Program-made: the position numbers and the translations under genes
NCBI RefSeq assembly: GCF_024347435.1
Contig: NZ_AP025480.1
Location: forward strand, 2,728,001 to 2,792,000
Direction: 5' to 3'
Origin: Vibrio cyclitrophicus
GTDB lineage: Bacteria; Pseudomonadota; Gammaproteobacteria; Enterobacterales; Vibrionaceae
Length of the DNA: 64,000 bases
In this document: positions 37,585 to 47,077 of the stretch, one piece after another
How the letters are laid out: every line of letters begins with the position of its first letter
Numbering within the stretch: position 1 is the stretch's first letter
Notes under the pieces: generated by a model
What the model was told of the DNA's origin: nothing
Databases searched by the model: none
What the model saw: only the letters and a program-made list of their open reading frames with translations

Positions 37585-37820
37585 TTTAGCTCATCATTTA
37601 TGAGTAGAATTTAACCGAAGAATTGTACTCAAAAGTGTGACGGAGATACAGAATTTTTTAGAGCGGTGAACCAAGATTCAATAACTTAATGGGATATAAA
37701 ATTGACAGGCAGAAAAAACACGTAAAATTTGTAAGGGAAGGGAAGAGAACAAGCTCTGTTTTTGAACAAAGCTTGTTGAATTTGGCGCTATATGATGAGA
37801 ATTGTTGAGTCTAAAAAGAA

Positions 37821-39557
37821 CTATTTGGCCTCGATGTAATCAATCATCAGCTGCAAAGATTGGTTGCCACGAAACTCGTTAATATCGAGCTTAAATGCAA
37901 GGTGCACAGTTTTCACCGAAGCATCAGGCCAGCGGCGTAGGTCCACATTAAAGGCGATACCATCAATCATCACATTGGTCGGGTGACCTTTGTAGAGCGG
38001 CTCCAACATCAACTTAAGATGTTTTTCACCCACCAACTTTTGATGCAGTACTTTAAATTCACCATCGAAGATTGGCTCAGGGAAAGCTTGTCCCCACGGA
38101 CCACCTGAACGAAGCGTTTCGGCGGTGTGCATTGAGAACTCTTCAGGTAACAACTCACCATCAGACAAGATAATGCCCTTCAGTGCTGTTTCTCCAAGCT
38201 CATTCTTCACGACATCGTTAAACAGCTTACTGAAGCGATCAAAGTCCTTTTCCATGATGGTTAAGCCTGCCGCCATCGCATGGCCACCAAACTTCAAGAT
38301 CAAACCTGGGTTTTGAGTGTCGATTCGGTCCAACGCATCACGCATATGTAAACCCGGAATCGAACGACAAGAGCCCTTTATGCTCCCTTCCCCACCATCA
38401 GCGAAAGCAATCACTGGACGATGGTATTTATCTTTGATGCGCGAAGCCAAGATACCAATCACACCTTGATGCCAATCACGCTGGAACAACGCTAAACCCG
38501 AAGGCAGATCGTCTTTACCAAACTCAAGGCGCTCACAAAAAGCCATCGCTTCTTGCTTCATACCCTCTTCGATCTCTTTACGTGTTTGGTTCAAACCATC
38601 CAGCTCACTCGCCATTCGACGTGCAGCATGGATGTTGTTACTCATTAGCAACTCAACACCAAAAGACATATCGTCCAGTCTGCCGGCCGCATTAATGCGA
38701 GGACCAAGTGCAAAGCCAAAATCAGATGCGACTAAACGCTTAGCGTCTCGCTTGGCAATTTCAATCAAAGCTTGAATACCCGGACGAGCTTTACCTGCAC
38801 GAATACGCTGCAACCCTTGATGTACCAAAATTCGGTTGTTTTCATCAAGCGGGACTACATCGGCAACGGTGCCCAGAGCCACAAGGTCAATCAGTTCCAT
38901 CAACTTAGGTTCTGTCATGCCGCGTTCTGCAAACCAATTCAACTTACGCATATGAACACAAAGCGCCATCATCAAATAAAAGGCGACACCAACCCCCGCT
39001 AAAGCCTTTGATGGAAAAGCGCAGCTTTCAAGGTTCGGATTGACCATCGCATCGACGATGGGCAACTCATGACCCGGTAAATGATGGTCAGTAACTAAAA
39101 CTTCTAATCCTTTCTCTTTAGCAAAACGAACCCCTTCAATCGAAGAGACACCGTTGTCGACCGTCATGATGACCTCAGCGCCAAGTTCGATAGCCTGTAC
39201 GACAACTTCAGGACTCAAACCATAGCCATCTTCAAAACGGTTTGGTACCAGATAATCAACATTCGAACTACCCAGCATGCGCAGTGCCAATACCGACAAA
39301 GCAGAACTGGTCGCACCATCAGCATCAAAATCACCAACGATGATAATGCGTTTTTGCTGCTGAATGGCTTTGAACAATAATTCAACCGCAGCATCGATAC
39401 CACCCAGTTTTTGATAAGAGTGTAGGCCTTTCGCTGCTGTCTCTAATTGGTCGGCACTGTTGATTCCGCGACTCACATAGATGCGCTTTAACAAGTCAGG
39501 TAAATGAGCAGGTAAAACTGAAGTATCGACCTCAGGACGGCGTTGGATCTCTATCAT
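37821..39557 (-). CDS. recJ: Single-stranded-DNA exonuclease RecJ
   Basis: A 578-residue DHH-family 5'-3' exonuclease for recombination and mismatch repair. Conserved motifs in order: GDFDADGATS (motif I, near 77), VDNGVSS, VTDHHLPG (the DHH motif, near 157), and GPRINAAGRLDD. The GGHAMAAGLTI stretch of the DHHA1 domain is near 425. Length agrees with E. coli (577). It is downstream of dsbC by 80 bases in the xerD-dsbC-recJ order. Confidence 0.97.
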   Translation of the reverse strand: MIEIQRRPEVDTSVLPAHLPDLLKRIYVSRGINSADQLETAAKGLHSYQKLGGIDAAVELLFKAIQQQKRIIIVGDFDADGATSSALSVLALRMLGSSNVDYLVPNRFEDGYGLSPEVVVQAIELGAEVIMTVDNGVSSIEGVRFAKEKGLEVLVTDHHLPGHELPIVDAMVNPNLESCAFPSKALAGVGVAFYLMMALCVHMRKLNWFAERGMTEPKLMELIDLVALGTVADVVPLDENNRILVHQGLQRIRAGKARPGIQALIEIAKRDAKRLVASDFGFALGPRINAAGRLDDMSFGVELLMSNNIHAARRMASELDGLNQTRKEIEEGMKQEAMAFCERLEFGKDDLPSGLALFQRDWHQGVIGILASRIKDKYHRPVIAFADGGEGSIKGSCRSIPGLHMRDALDRIDTQNPGLILKFGGHAMAAGLTIMEKDFDRFSKLFNDVVKNELGETALKGIILSDGELLPEEFSMHTAETLRSGGPWGQAFPEPIFDGEFKVLHQKLVGEKHLKLMLEPLYKGHPTNVMIDGIAFNVDLRRWPDASVKTVHLAFKLDINEFRGNQSLQLMIDYIEAK

Positions 39558-39637
39558 ATAAAAATGGGCCCGATATCAATCAGGCCACTCCTTAAATCAA
39601 AAACATGGGGAATATGTTGGTAATACAGAAATGAAGA

Positions 39638-40426
39638 TTACTGCTCTAAACGTTGAAGCAGTTGTGCTGGTGGTAAGTAACCACTCACCAATTCACCACT
39701 TGCTAGCACGATAGCTGGAGTGCCATTAATACCAAGCTCACGGCCTAATTGGTATTGCTTAGCGATGATCTGCTTTTGCTCTGCTAGGTTTTTACCAGAA
39801 GCTGGCATTTGACGATTGACTTTCACATCGTGCATGGCTTCTTTTGGATCGTCAGAAGCCCAAATTGCCGCCATTTGGTCGGCAACTTGTCCAGTTGCGC
39901 CTTGGCGCGGGTAAGCCATGTAGCGAACAGTAATTCCTAAGTCGTTATAGCCTTGCATTTGGCTATGCAGACGAACACAGTAACCACACGTAATGTCAGT
40001 AAATACAGTCACAAAGTACTTTTCATTATCGGCTTTATATTCGATAACCGTATCTGACATTGCCGCGACTTTTTCAGCATTCAACGGCGCTTGACGCTCA
40101 GCCAAAACATCACTGAACTTGCCGTTGTCGTCCAAAGAGTAAAGAGTACCCGCGATAAAATGATCACCTTCTGGAGAAGAAAAGATAATGCCGCTGTTCG
40201 TTTGAACCTCCAGCAGGCCATCAATATCTGAAGGAACGATCTTATCGACTTTAATACCGATTTTTTCAAAGCGCTTAGTTAACGCAGCGGTATCAATAGC
40301 TTGAGCTGAAGCAACTTCTACGGCTGTTGATGTTGGTTCTACTTTCGCTTCTGATGCATTACATGCAGTAATCATAAGAGGAAACGCTAATAGAGGAAGA
40401 CGGCGTAATACGCTCATTAAGTTCAC
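39638..40426 (-). CDS. dsbC: Protein disulfide isomerase DsbC
   Basis: A 262-residue periplasmic disulfide isomerase: signal sequence, N-terminal dimerisation domain (about 50-110), then a thioredoxin fold with the active site CGYC in DITCGYCVRLH (near 149) and the cis-Pro in NGTPAIVL. The signal ends in LMITAC-N, which satisfies the lipobox pattern, so it may be lipid-anchored, unlike soluble E. coli DsbC (236). It shuffles wrong disulfides with DsbD as reductant. Between xerD (17 bases) and recJ. Confidence 0.94.
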   Translation of the reverse strand: MNLMSVLRRLPLLAFPLMITACNASEAKVEPTSTAVEVASAQAIDTAALTKRFEKIGIKVDKIVPSDIDGLLEVQTNSGIIFSSPEGDHFIAGTLYSLDDNGKFSDVLAERQAPLNAEKVAAMSDTVIEYKADNEKYFVTVFTDITCGYCVRLHSQMQGYNDLGITVRYMAYPRQGATGQVADQMAAIWASDDPKEAMHDVKVNRQMPASGKNLAEQKQIIAKQYQLGRELGINGTPAIVLASGELVSGYLPPAQLLQRLEQ

Positions 40427-40443
40427 CTTAAAAATAAATGGAT

Positions 40444-41358
40444 TTAAGCACGTGGATGATGCTGAGCGTGAATTTGCTTCAGCCTCTCGGTCGCCACGTG
40501 AGTATAAATTTGGGTTGTCGATAAGTCACTATGCCCCAGCAACATCTGTACGACCCTGAGATCTGCGCCATAGTTCAGTAAATGCGTGGCAAAAGCGTGT
40601 CTTAATACGTGTGGTGACAGTAATTCAGTATCAATACCAGCCACAACTGAATAGTGCTTAATACGATACCAAAACGTCTGACGGGTCATTTGCTTGGCAC
40701 GCTTGCTCGGAAAAACCACATCAGAGCTATTGTCGCCGAGTAGTTGTGGGCGACCTTGTTCAATAAAAGTCTCTATCCAATCCACGGCATTTTCGCCCAT
40801 GGGAACCAAGCGTTCTTTACCGCCTTTACCGATAACACGTACTACGCCTTGTCTTAAGCTGATGTTTTCCATGGTTAAGCTGACCAGTTCCGTAACACGT
40901 AAACCCGTCGCATAGAGTAATTCAAGCATCGCCTTATCACGAAGCTCAATAGGATCGTCCGGATCAGGCGCTTCAAGCAAGGCATCAACCTGTTCTTCGC
41001 TCAAATCTTTCGGTAAGCGTTGCGGCAACTTAGGGCTGATCAACAAGGCACTGGGATCATCTCCTCGAATTTTCTCGCGGTGTAAATATTGAAATAAGCG
41101 ACGAATTGCCGACAGCATGCGAGCACGAGAAGTCTGCTTAAAATCAGCGTCAGCTAACCAGCCTTGATAATCCTGTAAACCAGAAAGGCTAATGAAGTCG
41201 AGGCGATAATTGTTCTTTTCCATCCACGCTAATAACTTGGATAAATCAGTACGATACGAGACGAGGGTATTTTCAGATAATCCTCGCTCCATCCACATAG
41301 CATCTAAAAACTGCTCAACGAGACCGTGGTCTGCGCTCTGCCCTTGAGGCGACTGCAT
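40444..41358 (-). CDS. xerD: Tyrosine recombinase XerD
   Basis: A site-specific recombinase that with XerC resolves chromosome dimers at dif. The catalytic residues are visible: Arg in ATGLRVTELV, Lys in GKGGKERLVP, HxxR in SPHVLRHAFATHLL, His in LGHSDLSTTQIY, and the nucleophile Tyr in IYTH. The start at 41358 (MQSPQGQSADHG) gives 304 residues; E. coli XerD has 298. An ATG at 41406 would add 16 residues and is less likely. No dif site lies in the window. Confidence 0.94.
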   Translation of the reverse strand: MQSPQGQSADHGLVEQFLDAMWMERGLSENTLVSYRTDLSKLLAWMEKNNYRLDFISLSGLQDYQGWLADADFKQTSRARMLSAIRRLFQYLHREKIRGDDPSALLISPKLPQRLPKDLSEEQVDALLEAPDPDDPIELRDKAMLELLYATGLRVTELVSLTMENISLRQGVVRVIGKGGKERLVPMGENAVDWIETFIEQGRPQLLGDNSSDVVFPSKRAKQMTRQTFWYRIKHYSVVAGIDTELLSPHVLRHAFATHLLNYGADLRVVQMLLGHSDLSTTQIYTHVATERLKQIHAQHHPRA

Positions 41359-41508
41359 AGTGTTACTCACAATATTGGAAACTGTTTTGAGAGTATGCCA
41401 GAGCAAATATGAATGCCATAAAAATTACGACTTGAGCGGATAATCGCTGCAATCGAAGTCGATTTATGGTTAGAATTCGCCATCTGAAATTAAAATCGAA
41501 CGTTTGCT

Positions 41509-42030
41509 ATGAAAATTGGATTATTTTACGGCTCAACCACCTGCTACACAGAAATGGCAGCAGAAAAAATTCGCGGCATAATTGGTGAAGACCTAGTTGA
41601 TATCCATAACGTGAAAGAAACCCCTCTTTCATTGATGGCGGACTACGACCTTTTGTTGCTAGGGATTTCTACTTGGGATTTCGGTGAAATTCAAGAAGAT
41701 TGGAATGAGCTGTGGGAAGACATCGCAACCACGCCAATGAAAGGCAAGGTTGTGGCTCTGTTTGGTCTAGGTGATCAAGAGGGCTACGGTGAATGGTTCT
41801 TAGATGCGATGGGACTATTGCATGATGAACTGAAAACCGCAGGCGCTGAATTTGTCGGCTTCTGGCCAAACGATGACAGCTACGAGTTTGAAGCATCTAA
41901 AGCGTTAACGGAAGACAAATCTCAGTTCGTCGGCTTAGCTCTGGATGAAGATTCACAGTACGAACTCAGCGACGAACGCATCGCAACTTGGGTTGAACAA
42001 GTACTCGTCGAGTACAGCGAAAAGCTTTAA
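41509..42030 (+). CDS. fldB: Flavodoxin FldB
   Basis: A 173-residue FMN-binding electron carrier. The phosphate loop is [12 protein letters not shown] (near 3-14), with Cys in place of the usual GNT of FldA, typical of FldB, and the isoalloxazine-contact stretches [12 protein letters not shown] and [12 protein letters not shown] follow. It diverges from xerD as in E. coli (fldB-xerD-dsbC-recJ-prfB-lysS), which supports the FldB assignment over FldA. Confidence 0.94.
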   Translation: MKIGLFYGSTTCYTEMAAEKIRGIIGEDLVDIHNVKETPLSLMADYDLLLLGISTWDFGEIQEDWNELWEDIATTPMKGKVVALFGLGDQEGYGEWFLDAMGLLHDELKTAGAEFVGFWPNDDSYEFEASKALTEDKSQFVGLALDEDSQYELSDERIATWVEQVLVEYSEKL

Positions 42031-42111
42031 GTTCAGTTTTCTTAAAGCTAAGCGTTAAGAATTAAGCGCGAGTTTCTAACCCTAAGCCGAAAAAACATGA
42101 TCGATTAGATA

Positions 42112-42152
42112 CAAAAAGGCCTCATCACTGCAAAGTAATGAGGCCTTTTCTA
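42112..42152. terminator. Bidirectional terminator between fldB and brnQ
   Basis: AAAAGGCCTCAT (42115-42126) pairs with ATGAGGCCTTTT (42139-42150), flanked by A and T runs. Confidence 0.9.
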
Positions 42153-42200
42153 TTCAACTTTATATTGAATACGGGCTAACGATTTAATCTTAACGGAAGA

Positions 42201-43514
42201 TTAAACAGTCTCTTCAGCCATCTCTTGCTCTGTTGCTTTACCAACAAAGAACATACAGATGATTGCTGCAGTCGTTGGCAATAACCAACCCATACCGAAC
42301 TCAAATAGCGGAAGCATGTTAAGTGCAGATACATCGATACCCGCAACTTTAGCGCCATCAATAAGAGCAAACATCAGTGACACTAAAACAACCACACGGT
42401 AAGCCGCTTTTGGATTAGGGAAGCGGCTGCGCAAGAACGTCAGTGCTACCAATGCGATTGCTACTGGGTACAGTGCAAACAGTACTGGAACAGATAGAGA
42501 AATCAGCTGAGAAAGGCCAACGTTCGCAACGGTTGCACAAGCTACACCATTGATGATTACCCAAGTCTTGTAAGACAGAGGCGTTAGCGAGCTGAAATAA
42601 TCAGAACATGCTGAAACAAGGCCGATTGCCGTTGTTAGACATGCTAGCAATACGATCACTGAAAGTACTAGCTGACCAGATGGGCCAAATAGTGATTGAA
42701 CGTAAAGGCTTAGGATAGCACCGCCATTGTCAGCACCTGCAGCTACTGTTGCACTCGTTGCGCCTAAGAAGAACAAAGAGATGTAAACAAACGCTAGACC
42801 AGCTGCAGCAATACAACCTGCGCTGATTAAATACTTAGTCGTTGCCGCGCGATCAGTAATTCCTTTGCTGCGAATCGCATCAACAATCAGCATGCCGAAC
42901 ATCAAAGAAGCAAAAGTATCCATGGTGTTGTAACCTTCAAGGAAACCTTTGGTTAGTGGCTGAGTGATATATTCTCCGTGTGCCGCAAAAATGTCGCCTT
43001 GAGGGTTAACAAACACAGCAATCGCCAATACAACTAAACCAACGAATAGTACAGGTGTAAGCACCTTACCAATAACGTCGATTAGCTTACCTTGAGACCA
43101 TGAGAAGAACATCGCTACAACAAAAAATGCAATCGAAAAGAACGTAAGGTGAGCTTGAGAGGCATCGATGAAGAACGGTTTCACCGCCATCTCATAAGCA
43201 ACAAGACCGGTACGCGGTGCAGCAAATGCAGGACCAATGATAATAAAGATCAGCACAGCCATAATGGTAGCTGCTCGCTTAGGAAGATCTTTGGTTAGAT
43301 GACCCCAAGAGCCACCAGCCACAGCCACAGCAACGATAGTGATTAATGGCAGACCAACGGCGGTCAGCAAGAAACCAAACATCGCTGGAAGGAAATGGTC
43401 ACCAGCTAATTGACCAGCAAGAGGTGGGAAGATGATATTACCCGCACCTAAGAAAAACGCAAAAAGCATAAAGCCCAATGCCATTATATCTGTTAGTTTT
43501 AGACTCTGTTTCAC
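42201..43514 (-). CDS. brnQ: Branched-chain amino acid:cation symporter BrnQ
   Basis: A 437-residue membrane protein with about 12 segments importing Leu, Ile and Val with Na+ or H+. Family features: N-terminal GAGNIIFPPLAGQLAG (near 23-38), the PRTGLVAYE loop and the KGFLEGYNTMDTFASLMFG stretch. Monocistronic, bounded by a terminator. Residual ambiguity is only about which of several BrnQ paralogues of a Vibrio it is. Confidence 0.94.
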   Translation of the reverse strand: MKQSLKLTDIMALGFMLFAFFLGAGNIIFPPLAGQLAGDHFLPAMFGFLLTAVGLPLITIVAVAVAGGSWGHLTKDLPKRAATIMAVLIFIIIGPAFAAPRTGLVAYEMAVKPFFIDASQAHLTFFSIAFFVVAMFFSWSQGKLIDVIGKVLTPVLFVGLVVLAIAVFVNPQGDIFAAHGEYITQPLTKGFLEGYNTMDTFASLMFGMLIVDAIRSKGITDRAATTKYLISAGCIAAAGLAFVYISLFFLGATSATVAAGADNGGAILSLYVQSLFGPSGQLVLSVIVLLACLTTAIGLVSACSDYFSSLTPLSYKTWVIINGVACATVANVGLSQLISLSVPVLFALYPVAIALVALTFLRSRFPNPKAAYRVVVLVSLMFALIDGAKVAGIDVSALNMLPLFEFGMGWLLPTTAAIICMFFVGKATEQEMAEETV

Positions 43515-43828
43515 AGATAATCCTTAATTATATTTATGAGTTTATGTTGTGCTTACATGAATGTTACAGCTCAAAGCTGCCAATCAATCTATAAAATAGT
43601 CGCGCATAATGACGAAACACTTGGCTAGCTGCAAGTCACCACAAAAAAACACCATATAAATTTGCATATGAGAACCAAAAGCAGTGGATTCCACTGGATA
43701 CAGAAAAATAGACGCAATTATAAACTAACCACAATTTACAACAATAGCTTTCCAAACAGAACATTGATTCATACAACTAATTAACATTAGAGCTAATCAC
43801 TTAAAAATTCTCGATACTCAGAACATTC
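43515..43828. other. Divergent spacer brnQ / trmN6
   Basis: About 310 bases of AT-rich DNA that should carry both promoters. I see no further gene or distinct operator. Confidence 0.4.
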
Positions 43829-44557
43829 ATGAAAGACAAAACAATAGAAACCAAAAGCTTCAATTTTAAAAAATTCTCTATTTACGGTGGACAAAGCGGC
43901 ATGCCCGTTAGCACCGATGGCGTACTACTTGGAGCGTGGACTAACCTTGCACCGAAATCATCGGTACTCGACATAGGGACAGGAACAGGCTTATTAGCCT
44001 TGATGACGGCACAACGCTATGAAGATGCCTCTATCTTTGCGATCGATATTGATCTGCACGCGATTGATGCGGCGACAATCAACATTGAGCAGTCGCAGTG
44101 GCAAGATCGCATCTCTCTTCATCATGGCAGTGTGTTAACGGCGGATTTTTCACAAAGATTTGATGCGATTATCTGTAACCCACCCTACTTCAACTCTGGT
44201 GAACAGGCGCAGCAAAGCCAAAGAGCAACGGCCAGACATACAGGAAGCTTGGATCACCTTCAGCTTGCCATGCGTTGTTTCGAACTTACCACAGAAAATG
44301 CAACCGCAAGCTTCATACTGCCGACTCCAGAAGGAGAAGGTTTCATCAAGCTTGCCCAGCAATGTGGTTGGTATCTAGCAAAACGCCTTGATGTGAAAAC
44401 AACAAACAAAAAACCCGCTAGCCGAATTTTGTTTGAGTTATCTAAAGATCCTGCTTGCGAGCAAGATTTGCAGTGTGAATCGCTCACGATCCACAACAAT
44501 AATGGTTATAGCGAGGCATTTATTGCCCTTACTAAAGATTTTTATCTCAAGATGTAG
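43829..44557 (+). CDS. trmN6: tRNA1(Val) (adenine(37)-N6)-methyltransferase
   Basis: A 242-residue SAM-dependent methyltransferase. The SAM loop is [13 protein letters not shown] (near 48-60) and the amino-methylating NPPYF motif is in [11 protein letters not shown] (near 112-122). The N-terminal [27 protein letters not shown] pattern is that of TrmN6 (YfiC), which modifies A37 of tRNA-Val. In E. coli yfiC is adjacent to srmB, and srmB follows here too, although on the same strand. Confidence 0.9.
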   Translation: MKDKTIETKSFNFKKFSIYGGQSGMPVSTDGVLLGAWTNLAPKSSVLDIGTGTGLLALMTAQRYEDASIFAIDIDLHAIDAATINIEQSQWQDRISLHHGSVLTADFSQRFDAIICNPPYFNSGEQAQQSQRATARHTGSLDHLQLAMRCFELTTENATASFILPTPEGEGFIKLAQQCGWYLAKRLDVKTTNKKPASRILFELSKDPACEQDLQCESLTIHNNNGYSEAFIALTKDFYLKM

Positions 44558-44664
44558 CAAATACCATGTGATCCTAATCACTAATGCTTCTATAATGTCC
44601 GACTACTCTTTTTTATCGTCTGCTTTTTGAGGCAGAAACATTTATTGCTTGTGGAGAAACAACA

Positions 44665-45930
44665 GTGATCAGAACCTTTGCAGAACTCGATCTAAACCAA
44701 GAGCTGCTTAAAGCAATTGACGAAATGGGCTACGAACGCCCAACACAGATACAAGCTGAAGCAATCCCACAAGCGTTAGATGGAAGAGACGTTTTGGCTT
44801 CTGCGCCAACAGGTACTGGTAAAACAGCATCATTTGTATTGCCAGCACTGCAATACCTACTGGATTTCCCACGTAAGAAATCTGGCCCTGCACGTATGCT
44901 TATCCTAACGCCAACGCGCGAGCTGGCAATGCAGATCACCGAACAAGCACGTGAACTTGCTAAATACACCAGCCTGAACATCTTCACGATCACGGGCGGT
45001 GTGATGTACCAAGAGCACGCAGATATCTTAAGTACAACTCAAGATATCGTAGTCGCAACACCTGGTCGTTTAATGGAATACATTGAAGGTGAGCGTTTCG
45101 ATTGTCGTGCGATTGAATGGTTAGTTCTGGATGAAGCAGACCGCATGCTAGACATGGGCTTTGGTCCTGTCGTTGACCGTTTGTCAGCAGAGTGTCGCTG
45201 GCGTAAACAAACTTTACTGTTCTCAGCAACACTAGAAGGTAAAGGTATTGAGGGCTTCACTGAAGATCTACTTAAAAACCCAGCGGAGATCGATGCTAAA
45301 TCATCGCTTCGTGAGCGTAAGAAGATCACTCAGTGGTATCACCGTGCCGATTCAGCTAAACACAAACTTGATATCCTAAAACATATCATCACTGAACAAG
45401 CTGAGCGCAGCATCATCTTCTTGAAAACTCGTGATCGCCTAGGTGATCTACGAGCTCAACTTGAAAGCGCGCAAATCCCATGTGCATGGATCCAAGGTGA
45501 AATGCCTCAAGATCGCCGTAACAATGCGATTGCTCGTTTTCGTGACGGTTCGGTAAACGTACTTCTCGCGACTGACGTTGCTGCACGTGGTATCGACCTT
45601 CCAGACGTAAGCCACGTAATCAACTACGACATGCCACGTACTGCTGATGTCTACCTGCACCGTATTGGCCGTACTGCTCGTGCTGGTAAAAAAGGTAACG
45701 CGGTTTCTATCATTGAAGCGCACGACCAGCTGATGATTGAGCGTGTAGCTCGTTACACTGAAGAACCGATCAAAGAGCGCTTTGTCGAAGGTATGCGTCC
45801 AACACATAAGAAAGCGGCCGTGACTAAGAAGAAGAAACCGAAGAAAGAAGACAAGAAAGCGGTAGAGAAACAAAAAATCGCGAAGAAGAAAAAAATCGCT
45901 AAGAAAAAGAAAGCAGCAAAGAAGAAATAA
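44665..45930 (+). CDS. srmB: DEAD-box RNA helicase SrmB
   Basis: A 421-residue helicase acting in early 50S subunit assembly. Motifs in order: Q motif (GYERPTQIQAEAIP), I (APTGTGKTAS), Ia (PTRELAMQ), II (LDEADRMLDMG), III (SATLEG), V (ATDVAARGIDLPD) and VI (HRIGRTARAGKKG). The C terminus is a run of lysines and alanines typical of RNA-binding tails. The start is GTG at 44665, with GGAG eight bases upstream. trmN6 lies 107 bases before it. Confidence 0.94.
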   Translation: MIRTFAELDLNQELLKAIDEMGYERPTQIQAEAIPQALDGRDVLASAPTGTGKTASFVLPALQYLLDFPRKKSGPARMLILTPTRELAMQITEQARELAKYTSLNIFTITGGVMYQEHADILSTTQDIVVATPGRLMEYIEGERFDCRAIEWLVLDEADRMLDMGFGPVVDRLSAECRWRKQTLLFSATLEGKGIEGFTEDLLKNPAEIDAKSSLRERKKITQWYHRADSAKHKLDILKHIITEQAERSIIFLKTRDRLGDLRAQLESAQIPCAWIQGEMPQDRRNNAIARFRDGSVNVLLATDVAARGIDLPDVSHVINYDMPRTADVYLHRIGRTARAGKKGNAVSIIEAHDQLMIERVARYTEEPIKERFVEGMRPTHKKAAVTKKKKPKKEDKKAVEKQKIAKKKKIAKKKKAAKKK

Positions 45931-45953
45931 TCTAACTGCTTCAACGATTCCAT

Positions 45954-45991
45954 AAAAAAGCCCCATGCAGTTCGCTGCATGGGGCTTTTCT
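45954..45991. terminator. Bidirectional terminator between srmB and yaaA
   Basis: AAAAGCCCCATGCAG-TTCG-CTGCATGGGGCTTTT: a 15-bp perfect stem with a stable TTCG tetraloop and A/T tails. Confidence 0.95.
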
Positions 45992-46092
45992 TTGTCTAGC
46001 TTATTATTGTCTGGCCTGTTATCTGGCTAAATAATTCGTCTCTAATTTTAATTACAGGCTAAAGCCGAGACTAACTCGTTAGCCAAGGGCTG

Positions 46093-46869
46093 CTAGTTTT
46101 GCTCTTCACGCTTGAAAACAAGCTCTTTCGCATTCGACTCTTCTTCAACGAAATAGTAACCCGCCGTATCAAATTGAGTTAGCGCTTCTACCGAATCAAT
46201 TTTGTTCTCGATAATGTAGCGAGCCATCATGCCGCGCGCTTTCTTCGCGTAGAAACTGATCACCTTGTATTGACCGTTCTTACAATCTTTAAATACTGGG
46301 GTAATCACTTGGCCGTCAAGGTTCTTCGGCTTCACGGCTTTAAAGTATTCGTTCGACGCTAGATTGATCAGCACATTATCACCCTGAGCATTCAACGCTT
46401 CATTGAGCTTGTCTGTGATGATGTTACCCCAGAACTGATACAAGTTAGTACCACGAGCATTCGCCAAGCGTGTCCCCATCTCTAGGCGGTATGGCTGCAT
46501 CAAATCTAACGGCTTAAGCAAACCATATAACCCAGAAAGCATGCGCAGGTGGTTTTGTGCGTAGTCAAAATCTTCATCCGATAAAGTCTCAGCGTCTAGG
46601 CCAGTGTAGACATCGCCCTTAAAGGCTAGGATTGCTTGGCGTGCGTTGTCTTGGGTAAAAGTCTCGCTCCACTGCTCAAAGCGCGCTACGTTCAACCCTG
46701 CGATTTTATCGCTGACTTTCATCAGTGTAGAAACATCTACTGGCGTCAGCTTACGGCACTCTTCAATCAGCTCAGCAGAGTGTTCAACAAACTCAGGCTG
46801 ACTAAAGCGTTCAGTCGCTAATGGTGATTCGTAATCAAGTGTTTTGGCTGGAGAAACGACAACTAACAT
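46093..46869 (-). CDS. yaaA: Peroxide stress protein YaaA
   Basis: A 258-residue cytoplasmic protein of the YaaA (DUF328/UPF0246) family that limits free iron and DNA damage during H2O2 stress. It is recognised from the N terminus [17 protein letters not shown] and from [17 protein letters not shown] and [16 protein letters not shown]. Length equals the E. coli protein (258). It is monocistronic and no OxyR site was identified. Confidence 0.93.
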   Translation of the reverse strand: MLVVVSPAKTLDYESPLATERFSQPEFVEHSAELIEECRKLTPVDVSTLMKVSDKIAGLNVARFEQWSETFTQDNARQAILAFKGDVYTGLDAETLSDEDFDYAQNHLRMLSGLYGLLKPLDLMQPYRLEMGTRLANARGTNLYQFWGNIITDKLNEALNAQGDNVLINLASNEYFKAVKPKNLDGQVITPVFKDCKNGQYKVISFYAKKARGMMARYIIENKIDSVEALTQFDTAGYYFVEEESNAKELVFKREEQN

Positions 46870-47007
46870 AACTTTACCCTAATCGGTTATCTAACTGGAT
46901 GCTGCTAGAGTATAGAAAAAACATCAACTTGTCTTTATGACTCTTCCTATTACTTCGATAGGGAGAATGAGCTTTGATAGACAGAATTAGGCAAATGACA
47001 GGCAAAG

Positions 47008-47040
47008 AAAAAGGCTAAGGTCGAAACCTTAGCCTTTCTA
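47008..47040. terminator. Terminator after the AGCS symporter
   Basis: AAAGGCTAAGGT (47010-47021) pairs with ACCTTAGCCTTT (47026-47037). The tail on the minus strand is TTTCTTT. Confidence 0.85.
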
Positions 47041-47077
47041 ATCACTTTAGGATGAGCTGTTTATCGCTCCAACAAGA

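Noticed and set aside
37748..37777. Hairpin AACAAGCT/AGCTTGTT after recJ as a terminator
   Set aside because: The loop is long and no T run follows on the minus strand, so it was not listed.
45448..45966. 172-codon frame antisense to srmB
   Set aside because: It is a shadow of the lysine-rich and helicase coding strand, gives a low-complexity Phe/Leu peptide, and has no ribosome site.
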